Notes: generated by a model not told the origin, from the letters alone. Positions 35,978-44,212 are shown, numbered from the stretch's first letter. The stretch is 64,000 nt of DNA from Enterobacter cloacae complex sp. ECNIH7 (GCF_002208095.1 NZ_CP017991.1:80026-144025), one strand, 5' to 3'. A program made the numbers and translations.

Positions 35978-36136
35978 CTACTTAGCGGATTCGTAGGCCA
36001 TAAAAGCCGCCACCTCCCTGTTCGTGTCCCTGTACCGGATTTCGCAGAGCGATTTTCGGGTCAGGTAAGTGAATATCAGTAGTGTGAGACACACTATCAA
36101 TACACACCAGATCAGGGTACTCCGTGGCAGTTTCAT
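35978..36136 (-). CDS. hok: Hok/FlmA-type toxin
   Basis: 52-aa membrane toxin that depolarises the cell when the plasmid is lost. The sequence [20 protein letters not shown] with [21 protein letters not shown] and the end YESAK is nearly identical to the Hok/FlmA family. It has a single transmembrane segment and a conserved Cys in SLCE. Translation is coupled to the overlapping mok frame and silenced by Sok. The stretch 35794-35977 downstream holds GC-rich hairpins of the long stable mRNA (for example around 35940-35975). Confidence 0.95.
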   Translation of the reverse strand: MKLPRSTLIWCVLIVCLTLLIFTYLTRKSLCEIRYRDTNREVAAFMAYESAK

Positions 36137-36194
36137 AGCCTTCTTCTCCTTGCCTTGCGGCTGCTAAGAGGCTATTCTGTTGGTGTCTAGTCAA
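35982..36194 (-). CDS. mok: Mok: overlapping frame that couples hok translation
   Basis: 70-codon frame overlapping nearly all of hok in another phase, the length usual for Mok. The apparent start is TTG (36194). In hok/sok systems ribosomes must translate mok to open the hok start, and Sok pairs with the mok start region. The peptide itself has no known function. Confidence 0.75.
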   Translation of the reverse strand: MTRHQQNSLLAAARQGEEGYETATEYPDLVCIDSVSHTTDIHLPDPKIALRNPVQGHEQGGGGFYGLRIR

Positions 36195-36252
36195 GCAGAT
36201 CGCCTCGTGTGTTGGTTAATGAAAATTAACTTTCTACGGGGCTTTCTTCTTT
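36185..36252 (+). ncRNA. sok: Sok antisense RNA
   Basis: The segment containing GGTTAATGAAAATTAACTTT and CTACGGGGCT ending in TTCTTT closely matches the 3' half of R1 Sok. Promoter: -35 TTGCCT (36150-36155), 17 bp, -10 TATTCT (36173-36178), predicting a start near 36185. The RNA covers the mok start. Being short-lived, it decays first in plasmid-free cells and frees hok mRNA. Exact ends are estimated. Confidence 0.85.
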
Positions 36253-36391
36253 CTGCCACACAACTCGGTAACAAACCACCTTCACGTCATGAGGCAAAAA
36301 GCCTCAAGCGCCATCGCCATTATATCCCGTTGTCAATCATCTGCCCAGGATTAACAGTCTGAAAACTGTATAAATTCACATCCTTTTTCGT

Positions 36392-37123
36392 TCAGCCGTT
36401 AACCACTTTGTGGTGCAGTTTGTTTGGAACCTGCCAGCGCTCGGCATCCCGGATATGTTCCGGTGTCTCCCGGACGATAAACGGGATTTCATACATCACC
36501 GCATACAGCGGTTCACCGCTCAGGCGCAGCCAGTTCATTTCTTTCAGCGACGCGAACCGCGTCTGCCAGCGCCAGAATGCGCCCGCCAGCTCCCCCGCGT
36601 CGAACTCGTCGCTCCACCGGGTATACCAGGTGCAGACGGTTTCCGGGGACTGAAAGTTGAGGTCGGTTTCAGCCTGCGCGAGCAGGTTCTGGCGCAACTT
36701 CCAGCGCTGGTCGAATTCACGGGATTCGCGGCGTATCTGTCGGGTGGTCTGGATACCCGCCCTGTGCAGTCTTCTGCCCGTGCGGGTGTGCATGACTTCG
36801 GGGAACAGTTCGGCCTGTACGTCCAGCGTGAGCGGCAGCGGGCAGGCTTCTCCTCCCGTGGCAATCATCGTGTCCAGCGCTTCCTCGACCTGTTTCAGGT
36901 TCGAATGGCGGTTCTTTGGCACCCAGTTCAGACCCGGGATCTGACGTGCGACAGTGGCATTCAGGCGACCGCTGCCCGTGAGCACCCGCAGAAAGGTGCG
37001 CACATACGGCATGGCGGGCAGTCGGGAGCCGCGTTCGCGGGCGGACTCCACCTGGCTGATAGCCTGAATCGCGGCCTGACGGGCAGGTTTCAGGGAGACA
37101 AGGGCATGGGATGACGGGATCAT
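36392..37123 (-). CDS. psiA: PsiA leading-region protein
   Basis: 243 aa, located directly downstream of psiB with an ATGA overlap, as in F. It shows the family pattern: an N-terminal RQAAIQAI-type segment, PLPLTLDVQAELFPEV, then a basic helical region with repeated Arg. Co-expressed with PsiB on entry; its own biochemical role is not settled. Confidence 0.85.
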   Translation of the reverse strand: MIPSSHALVSLKPARQAAIQAISQVESARERGSRLPAMPYVRTFLRVLTGSGRLNATVARQIPGLNWVPKNRHSNLKQVEEALDTMIATGGEACPLPLTLDVQAELFPEVMHTRTGRRLHRAGIQTTRQIRRESREFDQRWKLRQNLLAQAETDLNFQSPETVCTWYTRWSDEFDAGELAGAFWRWQTRFASLKEMNWLRLSGEPLYAVMYEIPFIVRETPEHIRDAERWQVPNKLHHKVVNG

Positions 37124-37554
37124 GCTGTCACCTCCCCGCTCATCAGGTTTGCCACGGTACTCGCCGTGCAGTTAAACCGGCGCATCCCTGCCATCTGGTC
37201 GATCAGCTGGCTGACCCGCTCAGGCTGGAGCGTCTCATTCTGGTACAGGGTGCGCACTATGGAGCCACCCGAAGAAAGCAGAACCAGAAGCCAGTACGGC
37301 GACACTTCACCAGGACTGCACACGCACAGGTGCCAGTCATCACTGTTATCCGCGCTGAAACGGCACCGTACCGGGAAAAAGCCGCCAAATTCACTGCGGT
37401 ACTCGGCGCAGACGCGCCAGTCCTGCGGGACAGTCAGCAGGCCGGTCACGGTATCGCTGAGGGCGCGGCGCGCTTCCTCGCCCTGCTGGCGGATAAACTC
37501 CAGATCGGAGGCAGTCAGGGTGTTGATTCGGGTCAGATCGTAATTCATGGTCAT
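37120..37554 (-). CDS. psiB: PsiB SOS-inhibition protein
   Basis: Binds RecA and prevents SOS induction when single-stranded plasmid DNA enters. It is 144 aa, the F PsiB length. Conserved parts are EYRSEFGGFFPVRCRF and LCVCSPGEVSPYWLLVLLSSGG. Start at ATG 37554 or at 37548 six bases later. Its SOS-blocking role matters here because umuDC and the bacteriocin both carry LexA boxes. Confidence 0.92.
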   Translation of the reverse strand: MTMNYDLTRINTLTASDLEFIRQQGEEARRALSDTVTGLLTVPQDWRVCAEYRSEFGGFFPVRCRFSADNSDDWHLCVCSPGEVSPYWLLVLLSSGGSIVRTLYQNETLQPERVSQLIDQMAGMRRFNCTASTVANLMSGEVTA

Positions 37555-37591
37555 GCGTGTTCCCGCCGCCCGAAGGCGGCGGCCTCCGGTT

Positions 37592-39607
37592 TTATGCAGC
37601 GTGGTCAGTGGTGGTGTCGGTATGGGTATCCGTTGCTTCGTCGGTCTGAACCGCTGGCGCAGGACGCACCATCCAGTCTGGCAGCCAGCCCTGAGCATTC
37701 AGATCCTGTTCAGCGGCCTTTGCCGCATCGCGGCGCTTGAGCTTCACAACCTCCCCCGCACGGGCACTCAGTCCGGCTGCTTCATATGCCTTGCCAATCT
37801 GGGTAATCGTGAGTTTACCGAAGTAGCTCTCAGCATCAGGCTGCCACCATTTGCGCAAATCAAAGTCCAGCGCCGCTTCCAGCCCGTCCAGTGAACTGAT
37901 AGCCGTGTGGTTGTAAAGACGCTCCTGTAGCCCGTCGATACCGTGCGCCGCACAGAATCCCAGCAGGGTGTTCACCTGCTCTGCTGACCATGACAGCAGC
38001 CAGGTGAAATCGAGGTGCCAGTTTTCAGGCAGCGTTGCCTGAAACGCCTTTTTCTGCGCATTCAGCGCCGTCAGCGCTTTCCCTTCCTCACCGGAAGGAG
38101 CCAGTGATGCAAGGTGATACTGATTCGAGGACACAGAGGCTTTCAGCGGTTCGCTGCGTTTACCGTAGCTGCGGTCAAACATACTGAGGCACAGTGTCCA
38201 CGTCAGGAGCGCCACCGACACATCGGGGCGATCCGCCAGTTCGGCCTGAACGGCGAGCGTGCGCTCGGCGGACATGGCCTTTACCAGCGTAGCCGGATAG
38301 GCGTCAGCGGGAATTTCAGGTGTGGTGTGTCTGATAACGTTATTCTCACGCTCCTGACGAACCTGTTCTTCTGCTGCCCTGTTTTCGTCGGTCAGTCTGC
38401 GGATACCTGGCTGAACCTGAAAACTGTCACCGTCCCATGACACCCAGACACCGTGCGCGGCGCGAAATTCCGGCGTGGCTTCGCGGTAAGTCGCCTCGGT
38501 GTAGATATCATCTATATCCTGCTGACACTCATATTCATCATCGTGGGTTTCAGTGGCTTCCATTTTCTCTTCCAGCTCACTGACGCGCTTCTCTTCTTCT
38601 TTCGTCAGCACAGCATTCGGCATGGCAAAGCGGTACTGCTCCCTGTCCTCGCCGCTGCCGCGCAGCTCCGTCATACGGAATTCAGACCAGCCCCAGCCCT
38701 GCTCCTGCTGAAGGCGGGCGGCAAGCACGGTGAGTTTTCCTGCCAGCAGGGATTTCACCATCGCGGCATCGGCAAAGGTGCTGTCCTTATCGCTGAACAG
38801 ATCGGCTGTCAGCGTACCGCCAGCGGCGGTATAGGTTTCCTCGCCCACATACGCAAACATCGGGTGGCTGATGGCCATCTTGTCGTCAGTCACCATTTTG
38901 CGCAGGGTCTGTACAGAAGGATCACGCCACTTTTCCACGGCCTCTTTCCAGACCTGTTCCTGACGTTCATGGGTGTCCGCCAGCGTCAGCACTTCACACT
39001 GTTCAAGGGAGATGTTATCCCGCGCCAGCGCGTCCAGCAGGGAGGGCGCAAGGTTCGCCAGTTTCAGGCAGCGCTGGACGTGGCGTGGGTGGTAGCCCAT
39101 CAGTGCGCCAATCTGCGAGGCGGTTTTGCCTTCCTGCTCAAGGGTGCGAAAACCGATAATCTGCTCAGCAGGGTGCATGTTCTTACGTCTGCCGTTCTCA
39201 ATCATCGAGGCTGCCACCGCCATCTCCACGGGCAGGACTTTCACCGGAACAAACGGGGTTTCTGCATCGAGCACACCGCGCAGCACCAGAATGCCCGTCC
39301 CCCTGCGACGACCTTCCCCGCCGACAATGCCGATCGTGCCGTCCGGCAGCTCTGCTCCAATCAGGTTTTGCAGGATACCCATTGCCTCAATGCTGTCTGC
39401 CATCTCTTCCACTTCCTGATCGGTATGCGGAATGATGCGCGTGTTTAAGTCAGTGCGTGACAGGCGGGAGTACGGGAAGATTTGCACGGGCGTGTCAGCG
39501 AGCATCTGGACAAGCTTCTGCTCGGTGGATTGCACGATTTTTTCCGCTGACTTTTTAGCGCGGTTGGATTTCGCGGGTGTCTTTGCCGTAGTATTGGTGG
39601 CGACCAT
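37592..39607 (-). CDS. Large ParB-domain leading-region protein
   Basis: 671 aa. The N-terminal ParB/Spo0J nuclease-like domain (IFPYSRLSRTDLNTRIIPH, MGILQNLIGAELPDGTIGIVGGEGRR) is followed by a helix-turn-helix (TASQIGALMGYHPRHVQRCLKLANLAP). A long unique C-terminal region follows. It corresponds to the ParB-like gene (YubM type) upstream of psiB in F-like leading regions. It is not the partition ParB, since sopB is separate. Role on entry unknown. Confidence 0.85.
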   Translation of the reverse strand: MVATNTTAKTPAKSNRAKKSAEKIVQSTEQKLVQMLADTPVQIFPYSRLSRTDLNTRIIPHTDQEVEEMADSIEAMGILQNLIGAELPDGTIGIVGGEGRRRGTGILVLRGVLDAETPFVPVKVLPVEMAVAASMIENGRRKNMHPAEQIIGFRTLEQEGKTASQIGALMGYHPRHVQRCLKLANLAPSLLDALARDNISLEQCEVLTLADTHERQEQVWKEAVEKWRDPSVQTLRKMVTDDKMAISHPMFAYVGEETYTAAGGTLTADLFSDKDSTFADAAMVKSLLAGKLTVLAARLQQEQGWGWSEFRMTELRGSGEDREQYRFAMPNAVLTKEEEKRVSELEEKMEATETHDDEYECQQDIDDIYTEATYREATPEFRAAHGVWVSWDGDSFQVQPGIRRLTDENRAAEEQVRQERENNVIRHTTPEIPADAYPATLVKAMSAERTLAVQAELADRPDVSVALLTWTLCLSMFDRSYGKRSEPLKASVSSNQYHLASLAPSGEEGKALTALNAQKKAFQATLPENWHLDFTWLLSWSAEQVNTLLGFCAAHGIDGLQERLYNHTAISSLDGLEAALDFDLRKWWQPDAESYFGKLTITQIGKAYEAAGLSARAGEVVKLKRRDAAKAAEQDLNAQGWLPDWMVRPAPAVQTDEATDTHTDTTTDHAA

Positions 39608-39674
39608 GATTTTTACCTCTCAGTGATTGTTATGGTTCGCCGTGGCCGGAATGCACTCCGGTCACGGCACTCGG

Positions 39675-40040
39675 TTAACCGGTGATGCGTTTCGGGTGTG
39701 CAGCCAGTGCCGCAAATGACGGATAACCATCCAGCACCTGCATCATGACTTTCGCACTTTCCAGCATCGCGGTATCAGATACCGTGGCGCGGTTTTCACA
39801 CACGGAAATCGTTGCCACGATCCCCGATTTCACATCTGAAAAACGCTCATACGTGCGGTTGCTGAACAGGACGCGCTTGCCCTCAGCCATAACCTGCCAG
39901 TTGTTGCAGTCATTAAAACGGGTGTCCACGTTGTCAAACTCGACCACATGGGTGTCGCTGGCCTGAATGCGCAGCAGCTTCACAATGTCATTACTCTGTC
40001 CTACTTTTTTGCCCGACTGGCCGGAATTAAGGTTCTGCAT
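39675..40040 (-). CDS. Unrecognised leading-region protein, 121 aa
   Basis: Soluble protein (VKLLRIQASDTHVVEFDNVDTRFNDCNNWQVMAEGKRVLFSNRTYERFSDVKSGIVATISVC). A good AGGAGAA site lies upstream. It sits between the ParB-like gene and the 90-aa gene in the same direction. No domain recognised. Confidence 0.65.
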   Translation of the reverse strand: MQNLNSGQSGKKVGQSNDIVKLLRIQASDTHVVEFDNVDTRFNDCNNWQVMAEGKRVLFSNRTYERFSDVKSGIVATISVCENRATVSDTAMLESAKVMMQVLDGYPSFAALAAHPKRITG

Positions 40041-40084
40041 GGGTTTCTCCTTCTGTGGGTTAAGGCCGGATGTCCGGCCTCCGG

Positions 40085-40357
40085 TTACAGCTGCACGTCT
40101 TTCAGGTTACGTTTCAGATCAAACACAAAATCCGGTTCAAACGACCACGCGCGCCAGTTGAGCAGTCCGTGAGTGCGGATCTCCACCTGAATATCTCCGT
40201 AGCGGTTCACGTCTGACAGCGTGACAGTCACGCCCGCTTTCAGCGAGGTGGCCTGTGCCACGCATTCACGGGCGATCGCAACCGTGTTCTGCCCTTCCCC
40301 CATCTTCCTGGAAGATTCTTGAGCGGCGGTTTTGACGTTGACGTTTCGTGTGTGCAT
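40085..40357 (-). CDS. Unrecognised leading-region protein, 90 aa
   Basis: Starts MHTRNVNVKTAAQES inside repeat copy B, the same N-terminal peptide as the 97-aa product. After residue 15 the sequence is unrelated (GQNTVAIARECVAQATSLKAGVTVTLSDVNRYGDIQVEIRTH). The product is a small mixed fold. It is the first gene downstream of copy B, so it would be the first expressed from that element. Confidence 0.65.
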   Translation of the reverse strand: MHTRNVNVKTAAQESSRKMGEGQNTVAIARECVAQATSLKAGVTVTLSDVNRYGDIQVEIRTHGLLNWRAWSFEPDFVFDLKRNLKDVQL

Positions 40358-40845
40358 CCTGGTTTTCTCCTGTGGTGATGGTTGTCCATCTCCCTGGTGA
40401 GTTCTCTCGCGGCAAAGGGCAAAGGGAGCAACGGCGAAGGGAGGAAGGAAAGGGGCGCTGACGAAAGTTTTTGCGGCCTTTCGCAAAAAGTTTTGGCGGC
40501 GTTTATTTCACCCCTTGTATGACGACCCGGCGGTGCTACAAGCAGCCCTCCGCGTGAGGACACACGGGGGATGGCCTCACCGGATGAACAGGATACACAC
40601 ACCCGACACGTCGGAACGGCGTGGCGACATTAAAGCGACGGCTCCGCCGGCGCGGTGAAGGCGTTCCGGACGGTACGGCCGGAGAAGCCGTAGCCCCTGA
40701 CCTCAGCCATCAGACCCTAGCGAAGCCCGAAACCCGAAGGGGTTCGGCGGAGACTGGCTGGTGCGAAGCAGCTGCCTGGCGGAGTGGGGCTCGACGACCG
40801 GACGGCGCAGCTGGCCGGGAGCCGAAGGGGGCCATCGCCCTGCCC
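40313..40845. repeat. Structured leading-region repeat, copy B
   Basis: Same sequence as 34632-35164 with no difference seen, followed by diverged similarity through the operator palindrome (40938-40971) into the truncated gene at 40986. It lies upstream of the 90-aa, 121-aa, ParB-like, psiB and psiA genes. Confidence 0.7.
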
Positions 40846-40985
40846 GTTTTTATCGTTCTGGCCATCCTGGTGAAGCTGGCTGATATCGCTGTGATTTGAC
40901 CGGAAATCTGGCCCGGTATGATTTGAGAACGGTCACTATTAATGCTAATGTACGCATCCATTAGCATTAATGAACGGTGCATGAA

Positions 40986-41177
40986 ATGGCTGAAGAAACC
41001 CAGACAGAACAGTCAGGGGCCTATTTTTACCGCAATTTTACGTACACCCGCGAACACCTTGCCAGAGATTACCAGGCAGAAGTGCAGCTTTATTCTTATG
41101 ATTCCCGGGAATACCCTCAGCGGGCAGCCCGTCTCTCCGCTCCACTCGCGCAGTGTTCATGTGTTGCTCTCTTTTGA
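40986..41177 (+). pseudogene. Truncated copy of the 162-aa gene
   Basis: The first ~50 codons (MAEETQTEQSGAYFYRNFTY onward) match the gene at 35305-35793. Similarity stops abruptly near 41132, after PQRAARLS, and the frame runs into unrelated sequence. The break marks the left edge of the AT-richer bacteriocin cassette. Confidence 0.75.
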
Positions 41178-41379
41178 CTGCTGCGCCATATGCATTATCT
41201 CGCGTCGCAGCACATAAACATCTGAAATCATTGCCTCCTCGTTAGCGGGTGAACTATGGGGCTTGAGTAGGCATTATAATCAGCAGAATTGCAGTGCTTC
41301 GATACCATAAAAATAGTTTTTTTTTAAAAAAAACCGAGTACATTTAAAGGCTCACAGCCTAAGAAAAGAAGCAGATCGA

Positions 41380-42018
41380 ATGAAACGTTTTTTATGTGTT
41401 GCCAGCGCATTTCTTTTTAGTTCGACGGTGTTTGCCTCGAACGAACTTGAGATAAATGGATTGCCCTTAACACTAGTATTGAATGATAACAATATTGCAA
41501 AGGTTTCTTCATGTTCTGATTTCATCTCATTACGCAAATCAGGTGAAACAGTAAAAAACATCCTTGATATTTCTGAACCAGATTATGACCAGGCAAAAGC
41601 TGCCCTAACTGATTGTTATATAAATGCCTATGCAATCCAAAACGGACTGGTTAAAAAAGACGCACCTGCACCATCGTTAAGTGACTTATTGAAGCATTTC
41701 CCAGCTTCTGAAAAATTGATTGTCAGTGATAATGAAAAAGAAGAGGTGCAAAAAAAATTCAATGGTAAAAGCATATGGGATACCTCACCGGACTTTATGA
41801 TGAAAGGTGATGTTTTACAATCTCAGAGTGACGATACAGGATACAGGTTAATATCCTACAGTACATATTCAAATAGAGATGGAAAAGATTTTAATATTGT
41901 AACCATAGCTGCGTTTACGTTACACGGGACATACGGGATCAGAAATAGCTACATCATTAAATATAAAGAGGAAAAGATATGGGAAATACAAAAGGTTGAT
42001 GAAAATAGCCCACTTTAA
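41380..42018 (+). CDS. Secreted protein, probable bacteriocin immunity
   Basis: 212 aa with a clear signal peptide (MKRFLCVASAFLFSSTVFA), so probably periplasmic. The mature part is AT-rich in codon use, with Cys in VSSCSDF and LTDCYIN and no membrane anchor. It is convergent with the lysozyme-domain bacteriocin and shares its terminator. A periplasmic location is what an inhibitor of a peptidoglycan-cutting toxin needs (compare the pesticin immunity protein). I recognise no family, so the role is inferred. Confidence 0.6.
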   Translation: MKRFLCVASAFLFSSTVFASNELEINGLPLTLVLNDNNIAKVSSCSDFISLRKSGETVKNILDISEPDYDQAKAALTDCYINAYAIQNGLVKKDAPAPSLSDLLKHFPASEKLIVSDNEKEEVQKKFNGKSIWDTSPDFMMKGDVLQSQSDDTGYRLISYSTYSNRDGKDFNIVTIAAFTLHGTYGIRNSYIIKYKEEKIWEIQKVDENSPL

Positions 42019-42022
42019 TGAT

Positions 42023-42044
42023 ATGGCCACATCCCTGTGGCCAT
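42023..42044. terminator. Bidirectional terminator of the bacteriocin cassette
   Basis: Perfect 9-bp stem ATGGCCACA / TGTGGCCAT with loop TCCC between the two convergent stops. A modest T-rich tract follows on the plus strand. Confidence 0.75.
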
Positions 42045-42061
42045 TAGCTTTATTAAACTAA

Positions 42062-42814
42062 TTACTTATCAGAAAGAAGCTGGTCATGCGTATCTTTATT
42101 ACGCGGATTTCGACTGTCATCTAAACCAGTTCTGTGGGACTCAACCGCAGCAGTAGGCCAATCACCACGGTTTACAGCAGCGTTGAAATTAGGGAAGTTT
42201 GATTTTAATTTTGGAATGCCAATGTTAAATCCCATGTCGACTAGAGCTACTTTTCTGTCATTAGAAAATGCATCATAACCTGTATAAAGACTACGTAGTC
42301 CAGTCTCTGTTATCTGGACATCTTTGATACACTCCGATATGACAGCATCATTTGTAAGATGGATATTTGGAATTGCAGAAGAATCCGTTGCATATTTATT
42401 AAATGCGGCTTTGATATCTCCAGCAGAGACAGCTTTATCAATATCTTCGGCATTCCCATGCCCCTGATTAATAGTAGCGGTCTTCTTAAATGGTAATGCA
42501 GCAGCCATCTCAGCAGTAGCTAATAAATGACCAACGCCGACGGTAATATTACCACCGGTATCCTTATACATTTTATTCTTAAAACCCTCATGTTTTTTAA
42601 GATTATTGACACACATACTCATCAGAACACCGTTGTATTCCTTTGTTGTGGGAATATCGATTTTCGCGCTATCGCCAATCCCATCGTGACCATTGCCAGC
42701 ATTACCACCAGTTCCGCCGCTAGAATTGTCTCCATCGTAGCTATGAATTGTACCGTATGGGGTATCATGGTCGTTCCAGCCAGGACCCTGGTTTGAAGTT
42801 TCTATACTGCTCAT
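42062..42814 (-). CDS. Lysozyme-domain colicin-like bacteriocin
   Basis: 250 aa. Residues 1-50 are Gly/Asn/Ser-rich and disordered, with a TolB-box-like motif GPGW-x5-PYG-x2-H (residues 10-24), comparable to GSGW...NPW...IHW of nuclease colicins. Residues about 65-250 are a T4-type lysozyme domain with Glu76, Asp85 and Thr91 in KHEGFKNKMYKDTGGNITVGVGH, the same spacing as T4 Glu11, Asp20, Thr26. No receptor-binding domain separates the two. An AGAGGA site precedes the ATG and a LexA box lies 43 bp upstream, typical of colicins. No lysis gene is seen. It could also be a secreted effector lysozyme, but the box and N-terminus favour bacteriocin. Confidence 0.75.
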   Translation of the reverse strand: MSSIETSNQGPGWNDHDTPYGTIHSYDGDNSSGGTGGNAGNGHDGIGDSAKIDIPTTKEYNGVLMSMCVNNLKKHEGFKNKMYKDTGGNITVGVGHLLATAEMAAALPFKKTATINQGHGNAEDIDKAVSAGDIKAAFNKYATDSSAIPNIHLTNDAVISECIKDVQITETGLRSLYTGYDAFSNDRKVALVDMGFNIGIPKLKSNFPNFNAAVNRGDWPTAAVESHRTGLDDSRNPRNKDTHDQLLSDK

Positions 42815-42856
42815 AAAATTCCTCTTTGACGTTCATTAAAATCAACAATAAAACAA

Positions 42857-42872
42857 CTGTATATACATACAG
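42857..42872 (-). promoter_or_regulatory. LexA (SOS) box of the bacteriocin gene
   Basis: CTGTATATACATACAG fits the LexA consensus CTGT-N8-ACAG with the usual AT-rich centre. It lies 43-58 bp upstream of the bacteriocin start, so production should rise on DNA damage. Confidence 0.88.
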
Positions 42873-42973
42873 TCACACAACCTTACGCCCATCATAACCA
42901 TGCAGTCAATAAGCTTTTTTAACTATTCCGCTTTTTTTTAGCAGGTACCAATAGCGGTCGAACTGGCGTAGTA

Positions 42974-43249
42974 GGACACACGGGGGATGGCTTCACCGGA
43001 TGAACAGGATGCACACACCCGACACGTCGGAACGGCGTGGCGACATTAAAGCGACGGCCCCGCCGGCGCGGTGAAGGCGTTCCGGACGGCACGGCCGGAG
43101 AAGCCGCAGCTGTTGACCTCAGCCATCAGACCCTAGCGAAGCCCGAAACCCGAAGGGGTTCGGCGGAGACTGGCTGGTGCGAAGCAGCTGCCTGGCGGAG
43201 TGGGGCTCGACGACCGGACGGCGCTGCTGGCCGGGAGCCGAAGGGGGCC
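42974..43249. repeat. Structured leading-region repeat, partial copy C
   Basis: About 276 bp similar to 34878-35150 of copy A, with scattered substitutions, in the same orientation. It lacks the left part of the repeat (34632-34875), where copies A and B reach their first gene. It lies upstream of the bacteriocin gene. Confidence 0.7.
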
Positions 43250-43310
43250 AGCTGCGGGATTCAGGTGTTTTGAGGGAATTTGCTGTTCGGGTTTCAGAGC
43301 CGGTGACTAC

Positions 43311-43345
43311 GCCACGCCACGCCACGCCACGCCACGCCACGCCAC
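43311..43345. repeat. Seven tandem GCCAC units
   Basis: A pure 5-bp microsatellite, GCCAC x7, in the noncoding stretch 43250-43511. Such runs are prone to slippage and vary in number between isolates. No gene or promoter was recognised around it. Confidence 0.9.
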
Positions 43346-43511
43346 GCAGGACAGTATCTGCTGCCCTCACAACTTTTTCAGGACCCTGCGTTGTGCATAC
43401 CGGGGCGGAGTGAGGCAGCGCCGCAGGCGCTGTCCTTTCCGCCCGTCAGCCCGCAGGGATGACAGGGTTTTCGCGCGCGAGCAGGCGGCGCCTCAGCCCC
43501 GCCCGATCCCG

Positions 43512-43709
43512 TTACTGACCGTCTCCCTTCCCGCCCTGAAGGATGAAGTGACCGCACAGGTATACGGCACACTGGCGGGTTGCCGATTCGCAGATCTCTT
43601 CCAGCACTTTTGCCGTGGTGACGGGGCTGAGTCCTGCCTCGCGTCTTCGTTCGTTTATCAGTGTTTTGTACTGGCGCAGTATGGAACGGGTATCTGTTGA
43701 AAGCTGCAT
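43512..43709 (-). CDS. Unrecognised leading-region protein, 65 aa
   Basis: Start at MQLSTDTRSILRQYKTLINE with a GAGGAG site. Mostly helical, with two Cys near the end (ATRQCAVYLCGHF). Same direction as the adjacent leading genes. No family recognised. Confidence 0.6.
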   Translation of the reverse strand: MQLSTDTRSILRQYKTLINERRREAGLSPVTTAKVLEEICESATRQCAVYLCGHFILQGGKGDGQ

Positions 43710-43759
43710 GGTGTTCTCCTCTTTCACTGGCAGCCGGAAGCATGTCTTCCGGCATCCTT

Positions 43760-44170
43760 TCAGGCCTCAAGCGCGGCGCACAGGCTTTGCATGATCTTAA
43801 TTTCTTCTTTCAGGGTGACCTCTGAAGACACCCCTCCCTGCCCCGCGCTATCGGCGATGCGCTTCAGTTCACTGCCAGCCAGCTTCATCACCATTTCGAG
43901 AGAGGCCGCCGGAACAGTCACGGTGCGCTTTGCGCGGCGCTCGTCGAGCATGGTTTCAACGATTGCGTGTATCTGGCCAATGTCCACGCCACTTTCGAGA
44001 CAGGAACTCAGCCGGCGCATGACTTCATCCAGATCCTCATTGTTCAGATCCCAGTCAACGCACATGCTGCGGATATCATTTCGGTTCCAGCTTGCGAAAA
44101 CGTATTTCTCGCCATCAAGGTCGGAACACCGGAACATTTCAAGGGCGATTTCTCTTGCTGTACCAATCAT
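43760..44170 (-). CDS. Leading-region protein, possibly DUF1380-like, 136 aa
   Basis: N-terminal MIGTAREIALEMF, then YVFASWNRNDIRSMCVDWDLNNEDLDEVMRRL, resembles the layout of DUF1380 proteins found beside ssb and psi genes on F-like plasmids (a start motif, a tryptophan-containing strand, then a helix with DEVxxxL). The C-terminal half is helical. Family assignment is tentative; the function of such proteins is unknown. Confidence 0.6.
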   Translation of the reverse strand: MIGTAREIALEMFRCSDLDGEKYVFASWNRNDIRSMCVDWDLNNEDLDEVMRRLSSCLESGVDIGQIHAIVETMLDERRAKRTVTVPAASLEMVMKLAGSELKRIADSAGQGGVSSEVTLKEEIKIMQSLCAALEA

Positions 44171-44212
44171 CTCTTTCTCCTTAATTCGGGCGGCATCGCC
44201 GCCCGTGGTCAG

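Noticed and set aside
38453..39448. 331-codon plus-strand frame opposite the ParB-like gene
   Set aside because: Antisense shadow rich in His, Gly and Arg with no domain or good start.
37592..39607. Partition ParB of a third partition system
   Set aside because: No ParA partner is adjacent; size and place match the ParB-like leading-region protein of F-like plasmids.
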